Below, piece by piece: positions 1 through 7,811 of a stretch of DNA of 62,972 nucleotides (position 1 is the first letter of the stretch; each line of letters opens with the position of its first letter). The stretch comes from an uncultured Clostridia bacterium. Its GTDB lineage: Bacteria > Bacillota > Clostridia > Oscillospirales > Acutalibacteraceae. The translations under genes and the position numbers were made by a program. The stretch is taken from assembly GCA_947625485.1 (NCBI GenBank), contig CANQOP010000012.1, positions 1 through 62,972 of the forward strand, given 5' to 3'. The notes under the pieces are model-generated. The model was not told the DNA's origin, did no database searches, and worked only from the letters and a program-made list of their open reading frames with translations.

Positions 1-1
1 A

Positions 2-77
2 TGGTGACCCATCGGAGATTCGAACTCCGGACACCTTGATTAAAAGTCAAGTGCTCTGCCAACTGAGCTAATGAGTC
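2..77 (-). tRNA. tRNA-Lys (anticodon TTT)
   Basis: Read on the minus strand this folds into a full cloverleaf. The acceptor stem GACTCAT pairs with ATGGGTC, the discriminator is A and the CCA tail is encoded. The anticodon loop CTTTTAA carries TTT, so it reads Lys AAA/AAG. It is the last gene of a leftward tRNA cluster; the cluster may continue beyond the window edge. Confidence 0.95.
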
Positions 78-82
78 ATATA

Positions 83-159
83 TGGGGTGGAATACCGGAT
101 TCGAACCGGTGGTCTCCAGTGCCACAAACTGGCGCGTTAACCAACTACGCTAATCCCAC
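83..159 (-). tRNA. tRNA-His (anticodon GTG)
   Basis: Minus-strand cloverleaf with acceptor GTGGGAT/ATTCCAC, anticodon loop TTGTGGC (anticodon GTG) and encoded CCA. The discriminator base is C, as expected for histidine tRNA, and the base just upstream (160) gives the G-1 that pairs with it. Only five bases separate it from the tRNA-Lys gene, so they are probably co-transcribed. Confidence 0.95.
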
Positions 160-163
160 CATA

Positions 164-240
164 TGGCGCGCCAAAAGGGACTCGAACCCCTGACCTACTG
201 CTTAGAAGGCAGTTGCTCTATCCAGCTGAGCTATTGGCGC
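164..240 (-). tRNA. tRNA-Arg (anticodon TCT)
   Basis: Minus-strand cloverleaf with acceptor GCGCCAA/TTGGCGC, anticodon loop CTTCTAA (TCT, reading Arg AGA/AGG), discriminator G and encoded CCA. It is the first visible gene of the tRNA cluster and lies divergent from the phage module that starts 220 bp to the right. Confidence 0.95.
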
Positions 241-390
241 ATACATAATCGAAGTCAGCCTTAACATTATATCCAAACAGCAAAGATTTGTCAAGTCCTT
301 TCGACTAATTTTTTGAAGATACGTTCGCATATATTTATTATTTTAATTTATTTATTCACAAATAAAAAATGTTTTGAAAATTATTTTTAA

Positions 391-414
391 AAATTGCATA
401 TTTTTATGCAATTT
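391..414. promoter_or_regulatory. perfect inverted repeat upstream of the phage module
   Basis: A 10-bp perfect inverted repeat, AAATTGCATA-TTTT-TATGCAATTT, lies in the very A+T-rich 220-bp gap between the tRNA genes and the terminase small subunit, about 50 bp before that start. It is the only strong symmetrical site in the gap. It could be a repressor operator or an RNA hairpin in the leader; the sequence does not decide. No convincing -35/-10 pair was assigned here. Confidence 0.4.
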
Positions 415-463
415 ACGTTTCGTTTTTCGATGTGTATGAGAGCTGTTGAAAGGAGGTTAAGGT

Positions 464-928
464 TTGGCAGGACTTACTAAGAAAGAGAAGATGTTTTGTG
501 TTGAATTCGTTTCTTCGGGAAATATTACGGAAGCCGAACGCAGCGCGCGTCTCGAAGGTAGGGGGAAAGCGCTTTTGTGCAGGAAAGATATATGCGACGA
601 GCTTAAAAGACTTTCAGACGTTCAGAGCAAAAGCCTTGAGATAATCGCCCGAGCAGGACTAAAACGTCTCGCGACAGGCGGAGTGTCGGACTCTGTAAGA
701 CTTATATTTCTCGATAACCCCTGCAAGGAGGAGCTTGATGCGCTCGACCTGTTTAATATTTCCGAAATACGACGCAAGGGAGACCAGACGGAAATCAAGT
801 TTTTTGACCGTTTTAAGGCGCTTGAAAAGCTGCTTGAGGGAGCTCAAAGCAAAGAAAGTTTTTTGCCGTTCTATGACGCTCTGATTAAATGTGCTGACAG
901 TCTCGCCGACGAACGCGATGGAGATTAA
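464..928 (+). CDS. phage terminase small subunit
   Basis: 154 residues starting at TTG with a strong AGGAGGTT site at 451-458. The N-terminal segment (LTKKEKMFCVEFVSSGN then TEAE) is the helix-turn-helix DNA-recognition region seen in terminase small subunits, and the later IKFFDRFKALEKLLE stretch is also typical. It should recognise phage DNA and recruit the large subunit for packaging. It is the first gene of the structural operon and overlaps the next gene by 11 bp. Function is by family resemblance and by its place directly before a clear large subunit. Confidence 0.85.
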   Translation: MAGLTKKEKMFCVEFVSSGNITEAERSARLEGRGKALLCRKDICDELKRLSDVQSKSLEIIARAGLKRLATGGVSDSVRLIFLDNPCKEELDALDLFNISEIRRKGDQTEIKFFDRFKALEKLLEGAQSKESFLPFYDALIKCADSLADERDGD

Positions 929-2156
929 ACCGTTTTCAAAAAAGCAAATGCGCGTGATGACGTGGTGGTGCAAAAAGCCGTACAGCAGCAAGGACGCGAT
1001 AATCTGCGACGGCGCTGTCCGCTCGGGCAAAACGTTCTGTATGTCGCTTTCATTCGTATTTTGGATATTCTACCGATTTGAGGGAAGGGACTTTGCAATT
1101 TGCGGCAAAACTATTCAGTCCGCAAGACGAAATATAATCACACCTATGATAGCAACGCTCAGGGAACTGGGATTTGAGATTGAGGATAAGCTTAGCAAAA
1201 ACCAGCTCATAATCACATTCCAAAACAGGGTGAACAGAATTTATATTTTTGGCGGCAAGGACGAAAGCAGCGCGTCCCTTATTCAGGGGATGACGCTTGC
1301 GGGGGTATTGTTTGACGAGGTGGCGCTGATGCCCAGGTCGTTTGTGGAGCAGGCTCTCGCGAGGTGCTCGGTCGAGAACAGCAAATACTGGTTTAACTGC
1401 AATCCCGAGTATCCTGCTCACTGGTTTTACAGAACGTGGATAAAGAATGTAAAGCGGAAAAACGCGCTTTATCTTCATTTCACTATGCGCGATAATCCGT
1501 CGCTTTCAGAAAGAACCATAAAGCGCTACGAGGGTATATACTCAGGCTCGTTTTACGAGAGATTTATCCTCGGAAAGTGGGTCGCCGTCTCTGGCGCTGT
1601 ATATCCGTTTATGAAAGACGGCTCTTTTTTTGATGTGCCCGAGGCTCCGTTTCAGAGCTTTGCTGTTTCCGTAGATTACGGTACTGTAAATCCCGCGTCA
1701 TTCGGACTATGGGGATTAAAGGACGGAGTGTGGTACAGAATTGAGGAAAGCTACTTCGATTCCAGGCGAGAGGGATACCAGAAAACTGATGAGGAGCACT
1801 ATGCGGCTCTCAAAAAGCTGATAGGCGAAAGAAAAATCGAGAAAGTAACGGTAGACCCGTCAGCCGCGTCCTTTATCGCGACTATCCGTCGTCACGGGGA
1901 GTATAGCGTAACTCCGGCTAAAAACGACGTCATAAACGGAATACGTCAGACGAGCGCGGCGCTCAAGGAGGGCAGAATAAAAATCTGCAACACCTGCGCC
2001 GACAGCATAAGGGAGTTTTCGCTTTACCGCTGGGACGAGAAGGGGCAGGATATGCCGATAAAGGAAAACGACCACGCTATGGACGATATCAGGTATTTTG
2101 TCACTACAATTCTTGAGGGCAGCTCGGGATTTACCGCTATCGCTGCCCGAAGGTAG
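918..2156 (+). CDS. phage terminase large subunit
   Basis: 412 residues from the ATG at 918; an upstream GTG in the same frame (891) has no better ribosome site. It is the packaging ATPase/nuclease of the capsid. Walker A is visible as GAVRSGKT (about residues 32-39), Walker B as VLFDE (about 130-134). The C-terminal half has the RNase-H-like nuclease signature: an acidic VSVDYGT near 250 and a late MDDIRYF. Length fits the PBSX/SPP1-type family. It overlaps the small subunit gene, which implies translational coupling. Confidence 0.95.
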   Translation: MEIKPFSKKQMRVMTWWCKKPYSSKDAIICDGAVRSGKTFCMSLSFVFWIFYRFEGRDFAICGKTIQSARRNIITPMIATLRELGFEIEDKLSKNQLIITFQNRVNRIYIFGGKDESSASLIQGMTLAGVLFDEVALMPRSFVEQALARCSVENSKYWFNCNPEYPAHWFYRTWIKNVKRKNALYLHFTMRDNPSLSERTIKRYEGIYSGSFYERFILGKWVAVSGAVYPFMKDGSFFDVPEAPFQSFAVSVDYGTVNPASFGLWGLKDGVWYRIEESYFDSRREGYQKTDEEHYAALKKLIGERKIEKVTVDPSAASFIATIRRHGEYSVTPAKNDVINGIRQTSAALKEGRIKICNTCADSIREFSLYRWDEKGQDMPIKENDHAMDDIRYFVTTILEGSSGFTAIAARR

Positions 2157-2201
2157 CAGTTCGCCTAAGGCGTATTGCAAAGATAAAAGACAGGAGGAAA
2201 A

Positions 2202-3353
2202 ATGAATTTCTTTAAAAGAAGAAAAACAGACGAAAATGCTCTCGCGTTTCCCGTGCCGTCAACCTCACATACGCATCCGTTTTCGCTTCTTAGCGACTAC
2301 TCGCCTATGACCTACGCGGAGTATGAGCTTTACAGCTCTCTGAGAGAGGCTGTGCCGATTATTGACGCGGCAATCGACAAAACCGTGAGACTTATAGGCA
2401 ATTTCGAGGTTGTAACAGATGATAAATCGGCTCAGAAATCGCTTGAGCATTTCCTCGCTTCTGTTCCGACAACGGGAGGAAACAGAGGAATATATCCTTT
2501 TATAACTACTTATCTAAATGAGCTTCTGACCTACGGAGAGGCGGTGGGTGAGATTGTGCCGTACAGAGATAATTCAGGGATTGCGGCAATCTACAACGCC
2601 AGCCTTAAAGATGTCAGGATAACCGCGGGAGACAGTCCGCTCGAGCTTGTTGTCTGCAAAAACGACGGCAGTCTCACTCCCGCGCCGTATCAGAATCTTA
2701 TTATGCCTACTCTGTTAAATCCGCAGTCGGGTACCGTAAGGGGCACTTCCGTTCTCAGAGGTCTCCCGTATGTGAGCGGTATTTTGCTAAAGATTTTTGA
2801 TTCGGTAGGAAGTAACTGGGAGCGGGTTGGTAACGTGCGTTTTGCCGTTACCTATAAGCCGGAGTCAGGCTCAGGTCCGGTCACAAGCAAACAGGCTCAG
2901 CAGATTGCGGACGAATGGAGCAAGGCTATGCGCAGTCCCGAGGTTTGCGACTTTATTTCGGTAGGAGACGTAAGCGTGAAGGTCATAGGTGCTGACAATC
3001 AGGTGCTTGACTGCGAGGTGCCTGTAAGAACGCTTCTGGAGCAAATAATCGCAAAGCTTGCTTTGCCGCCGTTTGTGCTCGGAATAAGCTGGTCTACATC
3101 AGAAAGAATGAGCACCCAGCAGGCGGATATTCTTACGAGTGAGCTTGAATATTACAGAACCCTGCTCACGCCCGTAATTGTGAAAATCTGTAAAATGTTT
3201 CTCAGATTATCGGGCTTTGATGACGGTGTAAGCGTAGAATGGGATTTAATTAATCTTCAGGACGAGGTCGAACTTTCGCAGGCGCGTCTCAACAACGCGA
3301 GGGCATACGAAATTGAGCACGGAATTGAAGTAATGACGGGAGTGGAAATTTGA
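2202..3353 (+). CDS. phage portal protein
   Basis: 383 residues, with a GGAGG site at 2192-2196. It should form the dodecameric ring at one capsid vertex through which DNA is packaged. Evidence is the position directly after the terminase, the length, and a C-terminal portion (LPPFVLGIS, then STSERMSTQQADILTSELEYY) that resembles the stem/crown helices of portal proteins. The product ends in a TGA that overlaps the TTG start of the following protease gene. I did not see any frameshift or truncation. Confidence 0.85.
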   Translation: MNFFKRRKTDENALAFPVPSTSHTHPFSLLSDYSPMTYAEYELYSSLREAVPIIDAAIDKTVRLIGNFEVVTDDKSAQKSLEHFLASVPTTGGNRGIYPFITTYLNELLTYGEAVGEIVPYRDNSGIAAIYNASLKDVRITAGDSPLELVVCKNDGSLTPAPYQNLIMPTLLNPQSGTVRGTSVLRGLPYVSGILLKIFDSVGSNWERVGNVRFAVTYKPESGSGPVTSKQAQQIADEWSKAMRSPEVCDFISVGDVSVKVIGADNQVLDCEVPVRTLLEQIIAKLALPPFVLGISWSTSERMSTQQADILTSELEYYRTLLTPVIVKICKMFLRLSGFDDGVSVEWDLINLQDEVELSQARLNNARAYEIEHGIEVMTGVEI

Positions 3354-4312
3354 AAACAGGACAGGTAGTAAAAAGCGCCGCTCTCAATGACGGCGAGCTT
3401 GAACTAATCAATCAATATACAAGGCGGGAGCTTAGTGAAAAGGACGTATTTGTGTTTTCCGTTGTACTGTGTGACAACGATATAGACAGAGACTTTGAGA
3501 GGTTTACGGTTGAAAGTCTTGAAAAACTTTCCGAGCTTTTCGTAGGAAAGACGGGAATTTTTGACCACAACCCTAAAGCGGGAAACCAGAGCGCCAGAAT
3601 AATAAGCTGTTCGGTTGAGAGCGTAGAAGGTATGAAAAATTCCCTCGGAGACGACTATTTCAGACTTGTCGCGAGAGCGTATATGCCCGTTACTGACAGC
3701 AATTCTTCCCTAAGAGAGATGATAGACAGCGGAATTATACGCGAGGTAAGCGTAGGGTGCGCGGTCGGGGAGACCGTCTGCAGTATTTGCGGAAATCCGA
3801 TATCCTCGCACGAGTGTGTTCACACCAAGGGAAGCGAGTACAACGGGAAACTATGCTATGGAGAGCTTATCAATCCGTACGACGCGTACGAATGGAGCTT
3901 TGTGGCTGTACCCGCACAAAAGCACGCAGGTATTATTAAAACTTTCGGTAGAAAGGAAGTAAAAATGAAAGACATTCTTAAATCAATCGAGAACAGTGAG
4001 GCTGTCACACTTACAGAAAAGGACAGCAAAAAGCTCAGAGATTATATCGAGGGCTTAAAAAAGCAGGCAGCTGACGGTGTGGTTTACAGAAACAGCCTTG
4101 TCGGCGATGTACTGAAATTCAGCTCAGTTGTTCAGCCTGAAATTCCGAGGGATACTATGGAGAGAGTAACGAAGAATATGTCCATAGAAGACCTTAGAAA
4201 GTTCAGAGAAGTATACAGCAAAAAGCTCGGGGAGCATTTGCCCGTGACTCCGCAGCTGTATATGGACAAAACAGAGAAAAAGGCTGATACAAACACAGAA
4301 TTTAAAATTTAA
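3350..4312 (+). CDS. phage prohead protease with C-terminal scaffold-like region
   Basis: 320 residues, TTG start overlapping the portal stop by 4 bp. Residues 1-205 look like a prohead maturation protease: a beta-rich domain with a FDHNP segment and an IREVSVGCAV strand. It also carries a Cys cluster (CSICG ... HECVH) that could bind a metal. Residues from about 206 are helical and charged, as in a scaffold. An in-frame ATG with its own ribosome site marks the boundary (separate entry). The position between portal and capsid is the usual one for protease/scaffold genes. Which residues are catalytic cannot be fixed from sequence alone. Confidence 0.75.
   Translation: MKTGQVVKSAALNDGELELINQYTRRELSEKDVFVFSVVLCDNDIDRDFERFTVESLEKLSELFVGKTGIFDHNPKAGNQSARIISCSVESVEGMKNSLGDDYFRLVARAYMPVTDSNSSLREMIDSGIIREVSVGCAVGETVCSICGNPISSHECVHTKGSEYNGKLCYGELINPYDAYEWSFVAVPAQKHAGIIKTFGRKEVKMKDILKSIENSEAVTLTEKDSKKLRDYIEGLKKQAADGVVYRNSLVGDVLKFSSVVQPEIPRDTMERVTKNMSIEDLRKFREVYSKKLGEHLPVTPQLYMDKTEKKADTNTEFKI
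3965..4312 (+). CDS. possible nested scaffold protein from an internal start
   Basis: An in-frame ATG at 3965 within the protease gene is preceded by AAAGGA at 3952-3957, seven bases upstream, which is ideal spacing. Translation from it would give a 115-residue, mostly helical, charged product identical to the protease C-terminus. Phages such as lambda make their scaffold in exactly this way (C/Nu3). Here the nested product is inferred only from the start context and the domain boundary. Confidence 0.5.
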   Translation: MKDILKSIENSEAVTLTEKDSKKLRDYIEGLKKQAADGVVYRNSLVGDVLKFSSVVQPEIPRDTMERVTKNMSIEDLRKFREVYSKKLGEHLPVTPQLYMDKTEKKADTNTEFKI

Positions 4313-4324
4313 CGGAGGTAAATT

Positions 4325-4657
4325 ATGAACGTAGATTTCAAGGGCTACGGAGAGAACGTAGCTACATTTATTGCAGCAGATACAGTTAAAGAAGGCGACC
4401 TCGTAAAGGTTTCGGATAACTTTAAGGTTGCTCCCTGCGCGGCAAATGATGAGATTGCAGGTGTGTGTGTCGGCGTGAGCGGCGGTTATGCGGCGGTACA
4501 GCTTTCGGGTTATGTTGAAATCGAAAGCAGCAAAAAGATTACTCTGGGTTATTCCTCTATAGCCGCGGCTTCCGCAACACAAGCTACGACCTCGACAACC
4601 GCAAGAAAATATAACGTAATCTATTCTACTGACACAAAAGTAGGATTTATTCTTTAA
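4325..4657 (+). CDS. probable capsid decoration (cement) protein
   Basis: 110 residues with GGAGG at 4313-4317. It is small, beta-rich and rich in Ala, Val and Gly, and lies between the scaffold/protease and the major capsid gene, the normal place for a head decoration protein. Repeating short strands such as DEIAGVCVGVSGGYAAVQLSG fit the DUF2190-like cement fold. The call rests on context and general character, not on a diagnostic motif. It would sit on the outside of the capsid lattice. Confidence 0.6.
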   Translation: MNVDFKGYGENVATFIAADTVKEGDLVKVSDNFKVAPCAANDEIAGVCVGVSGGYAAVQLSGYVEIESSKKITLGYSSIAAASATQATTSTTARKYNVIYSTDTKVGFIL

Positions 4658-4670
4658 GGGAGGTATCATA

Positions 4671-5681
4671 ATGGCAAATTATGAAAACATTACAATAGAA
4701 AAAAGTATGTATCAGACAAAGGGCAAGAGCTTAAGCGACGTTTTGGAAACTCTAGACCCTTCTGTAAACTACAAGGGCACATCGCTTGAGGGACTTGACG
4801 CGTTCGGTCGTCAGCTCAAGCGCTTTGATATCAAGGTGTCGGGCAAGAACAGCGACTGCGTGGAGAAATTCTTCCGTACCTCAAACTCAGCTGCGCTTTT
4901 CCCCGAGTACGTCAGCCGCGCTATCCGTCAGGGTATGGAGCAGGCTGATATGCTCCCCGATATTGTTGCGACAGTTACGAACATCGACGGTCTGGACTAC
5001 CGCTCCATAACCTCTGTTCCGTCCGAGGACGACAAGTCTCTCAAAATCGTAGCAGAGGGCGCGGCTATTCCGCAGACGGTTGTTAAGGTTCAGGAAAACC
5101 TGGTTAAGCTCCATAAGCGCGGCAGAATGTTGGTTGCGTCATATGAAGCTCTCCGTTTCCAGAGACTCGACCTTTTCACCGTTACTTTAAACCAGATTGG
5201 CGCGTACATAAGACGCTCACAGCTCAAGGACGCGGTTGACGTCATTCTTAACGGCGAAAACGGCAATGACGGCTGTGAAGTCATAAGCGTTGACACAATG
5301 AGCAAGATTACATATAACGACCTCTTAAAGCTATGGGCAGGTCTTAACCCATACGAGCTTAATACGATTCTTGCTCCGACAGACGCCGTAAAGACCATTC
5401 TCGCTATGGACGAAATGAAGGACAGCACAGCCGGTCTTAATTTCCAGGGAACCGGCAAAATGGTCACTCCCATGGGCGCTACGCTCCTCCATGTCCCGTC
5501 GCTTCCATCGGGCAAAATCATTGGTCTTGATAAGAACTGTGCTCTTGAAATGGTACAGGCTGGCGAAATCGTGACGGATTACGACAAGCTTATTGACCGT
5601 CAGCTCGAGCGCGCGGCAATTAGCTGCACAGCCGGCTTCTCCAGAATCTTTAAGGATTCCGCAAAGGCTCTTTCCTACTAA
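4671..5681 (+). CDS. phage major capsid protein
   Basis: 336 residues, preceded by GGGAGG at 4658-4663. Length, position after protease and decoration genes, and an alpha/beta composition with an N-terminal helical arm (about residues 1-60) followed by a compact domain fit an HK97-fold capsid subunit. The segment around YNDLLKLWAGLNPYELN and NTILAPTDAV is typical of these proteins. The N-terminal arm is short, so a long cleaved delta domain is not obvious although a protease is encoded upstream. Confidence 0.8.
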   Translation: MANYENITIEKSMYQTKGKSLSDVLETLDPSVNYKGTSLEGLDAFGRQLKRFDIKVSGKNSDCVEKFFRTSNSAALFPEYVSRAIRQGMEQADMLPDIVATVTNIDGLDYRSITSVPSEDDKSLKIVAEGAAIPQTVVKVQENLVKLHKRGRMLVASYEALRFQRLDLFTVTLNQIGAYIRRSQLKDAVDVILNGENGNDGCEVISVDTMSKITYNDLLKLWAGLNPYELNTILAPTDAVKTILAMDEMKDSTAGLNFQGTGKMVTPMGATLLHVPSLPSGKIIGLDKNCALEMVQAGEIVTDYDKLIDRQLERAAISCTAGFSRIFKDSAKALSY

Positions 5682-5691
5682 GAGGTGTCGT

Positions 5692-6045
5692 ATGAGCTTT
5701 GAGAAAGCATTAAACAGATTCACTCTTCTCACAGGGCTCAGCGACGAGGAAACTCTGAGATGGCTGCCGATAGTTAAGGACGCAATCGGGTATATAGAAT
5801 TGCTGGTCGGTACGAAAGAACTTACGGAGCGCGATATAGCGAGACTATCCTCTGCGGCAGGCGTGTACGCGTATTACCGTTACATCTGCTACTCCATAGA
5901 GGACGACGACAGCGTGACCCTCGGCAGTCTTCATTTATCCGTTAATCAGCGAAAAATTGAAGAGGCTGAGAAGATGTGGAAAACGGAGCTTAACTCTCTC
6001 TCGGATATACTCGGAGACAGCAGTTTCATATTCAGAAGGATGTGA
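5692..6045 (+). CDS. head-tail connector-like protein
   Basis: 117 residues from the ATG at 5692, which has GAGGTG at 5682-5687; the frame is open further upstream but that part lies inside the capsid gene. The protein is almost entirely helical (LSDEETLRWLPIVKDAIGYIE and an AYYRYICYS segment), as in gp6/gp15-type adaptor proteins that dock on the portal. Position right after the capsid gene supports this. Exact family not recognised. Confidence 0.6.
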   Translation: MSFEKALNRFTLLTGLSDEETLRWLPIVKDAIGYIELLVGTKELTERDIARLSSAAGVYAYYRYICYSIEDDDSVTLGSLHLSVNQRKIEEAEKMWKTELNSLSDILGDSSFIFRRM

Positions 6046-6049
6046 CGAA

Positions 6050-6394
6050 ATGGACGTGGCAACAAGAGTCCTGAATAAATACGGCAGTAAAGTCAGGGTT
6101 ACTCAGAACGGCAGTACAGCGGTAATAAAAGCGTTTATTCAGCCTCTGAATTACAACCGTAAAAGTTATTTTGACAGTATGCGCCTTCCCGAGGGCACTT
6201 TCGATAACAACTCATTTCTGATGCTCGCTCCTCCGTCTCTGGTGCTTGCAAAGTCGGTTGATATAACCGTAGAAAGCGAAGACGGCGTTTATACGGTCAA
6301 GTCGAGCGGAAATTTCAGAGCGTCGGATAAGGTTATGTATGTGTGGGCGGTTCTTACCGCCCGCACGGGCACTATGGAGGATGATTATGACTGA
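6050..6394 (+). CDS. phage head-completion or minor capsid protein, unassigned
   Basis: 114 residues starting four bases after the previous stop, with AGAAGG at 6034-6039. It is beta-rich with strands around KVRVTQNGSTAVIKAFIQPL and DGVYTVKSSGNFRASDKVMYVWAVL. The order (connector, this gene, terminator-like gene) is that of head-tail stopper proteins. I see no diagnostic motif, so the name is positional. It overlaps the next gene by 8 bp. Confidence 0.5.
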   Translation: MDVATRVLNKYGSKVRVTQNGSTAVIKAFIQPLNYNRKSYFDSMRLPEGTFDNNSFLMLAPPSLVLAKSVDITVESEDGVYTVKSSGNFRASDKVMYVWAVLTARTGTMEDDYD

Positions 6395-7178
6395 ATTATA
6401 TACGATTACGGACAACCTCATAAGAAATGCCAGACGTGATGAAAAGCTCAAAGACGTGCGTTTTGTAAAGGCGTATAGAAAGGATAAGGCAGAGCGCCCT
6501 GTCAGCGGATTTCTCGGTGTAGTAAATTTCAAAAAAGCAGAGAGTGAGATGAGCGCTGAGGGTGAAATATACAGAACTGAGCTGGAAATAATACTCTATA
6601 ACTGCGAGTCCGAGTCCGGTGAGGCTCTCGGCATAACGGCGCTTAACCTTACAAAGGCGTTGAAAACTGCGGATAAGGACGGTTTTATCGCTAATATGAC
6701 CGTGGGTGCGATAGACTACGACAGCAATAACGGAGCGATTTTCAGAAGTGTAAATGTTAAGCTTTCCGCAATATACACAGACGGCGTTATGAAAAAATAT
6801 CCGGACAGCGAAAACGAAGATAGCGGAACGGCGGCTCCGTATGTGTATATAAATGACGTTAAAATTAACGGCGTTCTGTCATTAAGCGTAAAAGAAGAAT
6901 TTGAGTCGGCAGTATCCTATTACGAAATTCTCTCGGAAGAGCCGTGGCTTAGTACTGCGCAGAAAAAGGGATATACTATCGAGATAAGTTTGTCCGACGA
7001 TAAATTCTCAGACATAACGGAAAGTGATTTTACGCTTACAGCCGTGTACGGCGAAAGCAGTGTAAGCTACAGAGGATGCAGGTCTATTTCCTCGGAAATT
7101 ACTGTAGATAAAAGTAAAAGCTATAAAAGAAAGTTAAAAATTACAGCGACAGAAAGGGTGGCGCAGAGTGAATACTGA
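6387..7178 (+). CDS. tail terminator-like protein with an extra C-terminal beta domain
   Basis: 263 residues. Of the in-frame starts, the ATG at 6387 has GGAGG (6376-6380) at correct spacing. Residues 1 to about 130 are an alpha/beta domain in the position and size of tail terminator proteins. An acidic linker (YPDSENEDSGTAAP) follows at about 145-160. The last ~100 residues form a separate beta-rich domain (YVYINDVKI ... TLTAVYGE ... SYKRKLKITATER) that could be tube-like. A one-gene fusion of terminator and tube is an inference from domain layout; no other tube gene is visible in the module. Confidence 0.5.
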   Translation: MTELYTITDNLIRNARRDEKLKDVRFVKAYRKDKAERPVSGFLGVVNFKKAESEMSAEGEIYRTELEIILYNCESESGEALGITALNLTKALKTADKDGFIANMTVGAIDYDSNNGAIFRSVNVKLSAIYTDGVMKKYPDSENEDSGTAAPYVYINDVKINGVLSLSVKEEFESAVSYYEILSEEPWLSTAQKKGYTIEISLSDDKFSDITESDFTLTAVYGESSVSYRGCRSISSEITVDKSKSYKRKLKITATERVAQSEY

Positions 7179-7296
7179 GAATATTTTTAATCCGTCCGAT
7201 TCTGTAGACGCAAGGACGATAAGTGAAATTTTTGAACAGGACAGCCGCCGATACAGCCGCGCGCTTACCGAGGAGCAGGAGGCGAGAGGAATATGA
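7168..7296 (+). CDS. small phage protein, 42 residues, function unknown
   Basis: A GTG-initiated frame of 42 codons, opening VNTENIFNPSDSVD and closing EEQEARGI. AAAGGGTG at 7153-7160 sits seven bases before the start. It overlaps the upstream gene by 11 bp and its TGA overlaps the ATG of the next gene (ATGA), so it closes an otherwise unexplained 114-bp hole in a fully coupled operon. It is acidic and helical at the end. Its position between the terminator/tube-like gene and the LysM gene is where contractile phages keep tail chaperones and tape measure, but it is far too small to be either. Confidence 0.65.
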   Translation: MNTENIFNPSDSVDARTISEIFEQDSRRYSRALTEEQEARGI

Positions 7297-7811
7297 ATTT
7301 AGCTGTTATGAGGTATAAGGGCACTTCGTGGGAGCATAACCCTCAATCACTGAAAATCAGCTCGCGCCGCTCCCTTAACGAGCAGGGTGTTGCGGGAGGA
7401 AGCTCTGTGGTGCGCGACTTCGGAGAGAGAGCGAGAGTTATAACAGGAAGCGGACAGATCGCGGGCGAGGACTGTATAGATAAGTTTAATAAGCTTTTAG
7501 CCCTGCAAAATCAGAGCAACAGCGGAATCCTTTCGCTTCCCGATGTAGCTCCGTTCTACGCCTTCTTTAAAAGCGTTGAGCTAAGCTGCGACCCTACGCC
7601 GGATTTGATTACATATAAGTTTGAATTTGTTGAGGATTTGTCTTTCGGACCCTCTGACGGCGAAAAACGCTATCACACGGTAGAAAATGATGAAACGCTT
7701 TGGGATATTTCGCACAAATACAAAGTTGAAATAGAAAAGCTTGTTGCACTTAATCCAGAACTGAGTCGTGTTGACGAGCTTAAAAAGGAAAGCAGGGTGA
7801 GAATATGCTGA
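7293..7811 (+). CDS. phage baseplate protein with C-terminal LysM domain
   Basis: 172 residues, ATG overlapping the previous stop. Residues 1-120 resemble the N-terminal part of XkdP/gp53-type baseplate proteins, and 127-172 are a LysM domain (YHTVENDETLWDISHKYKV ... LVALNPEL). In contractile phages of the PBSX and Mu type such a protein links tail tube and baseplate hub. The gene order before the hub and spike genes agrees. It overlaps the next gene by 7 bp. Confidence 0.8.
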   Translation: MNLAVMRYKGTSWEHNPQSLKISSRRSLNEQGVAGGSSVVRDFGERARVITGSGQIAGEDCIDKFNKLLALQNQSNSGILSLPDVAPFYAFFKSVELSCDPTPDLITYKFEFVEDLSFGPSDGEKRYHTVENDETLWDISHKYKVEIEKLVALNPELSRVDELKKESRVRIC

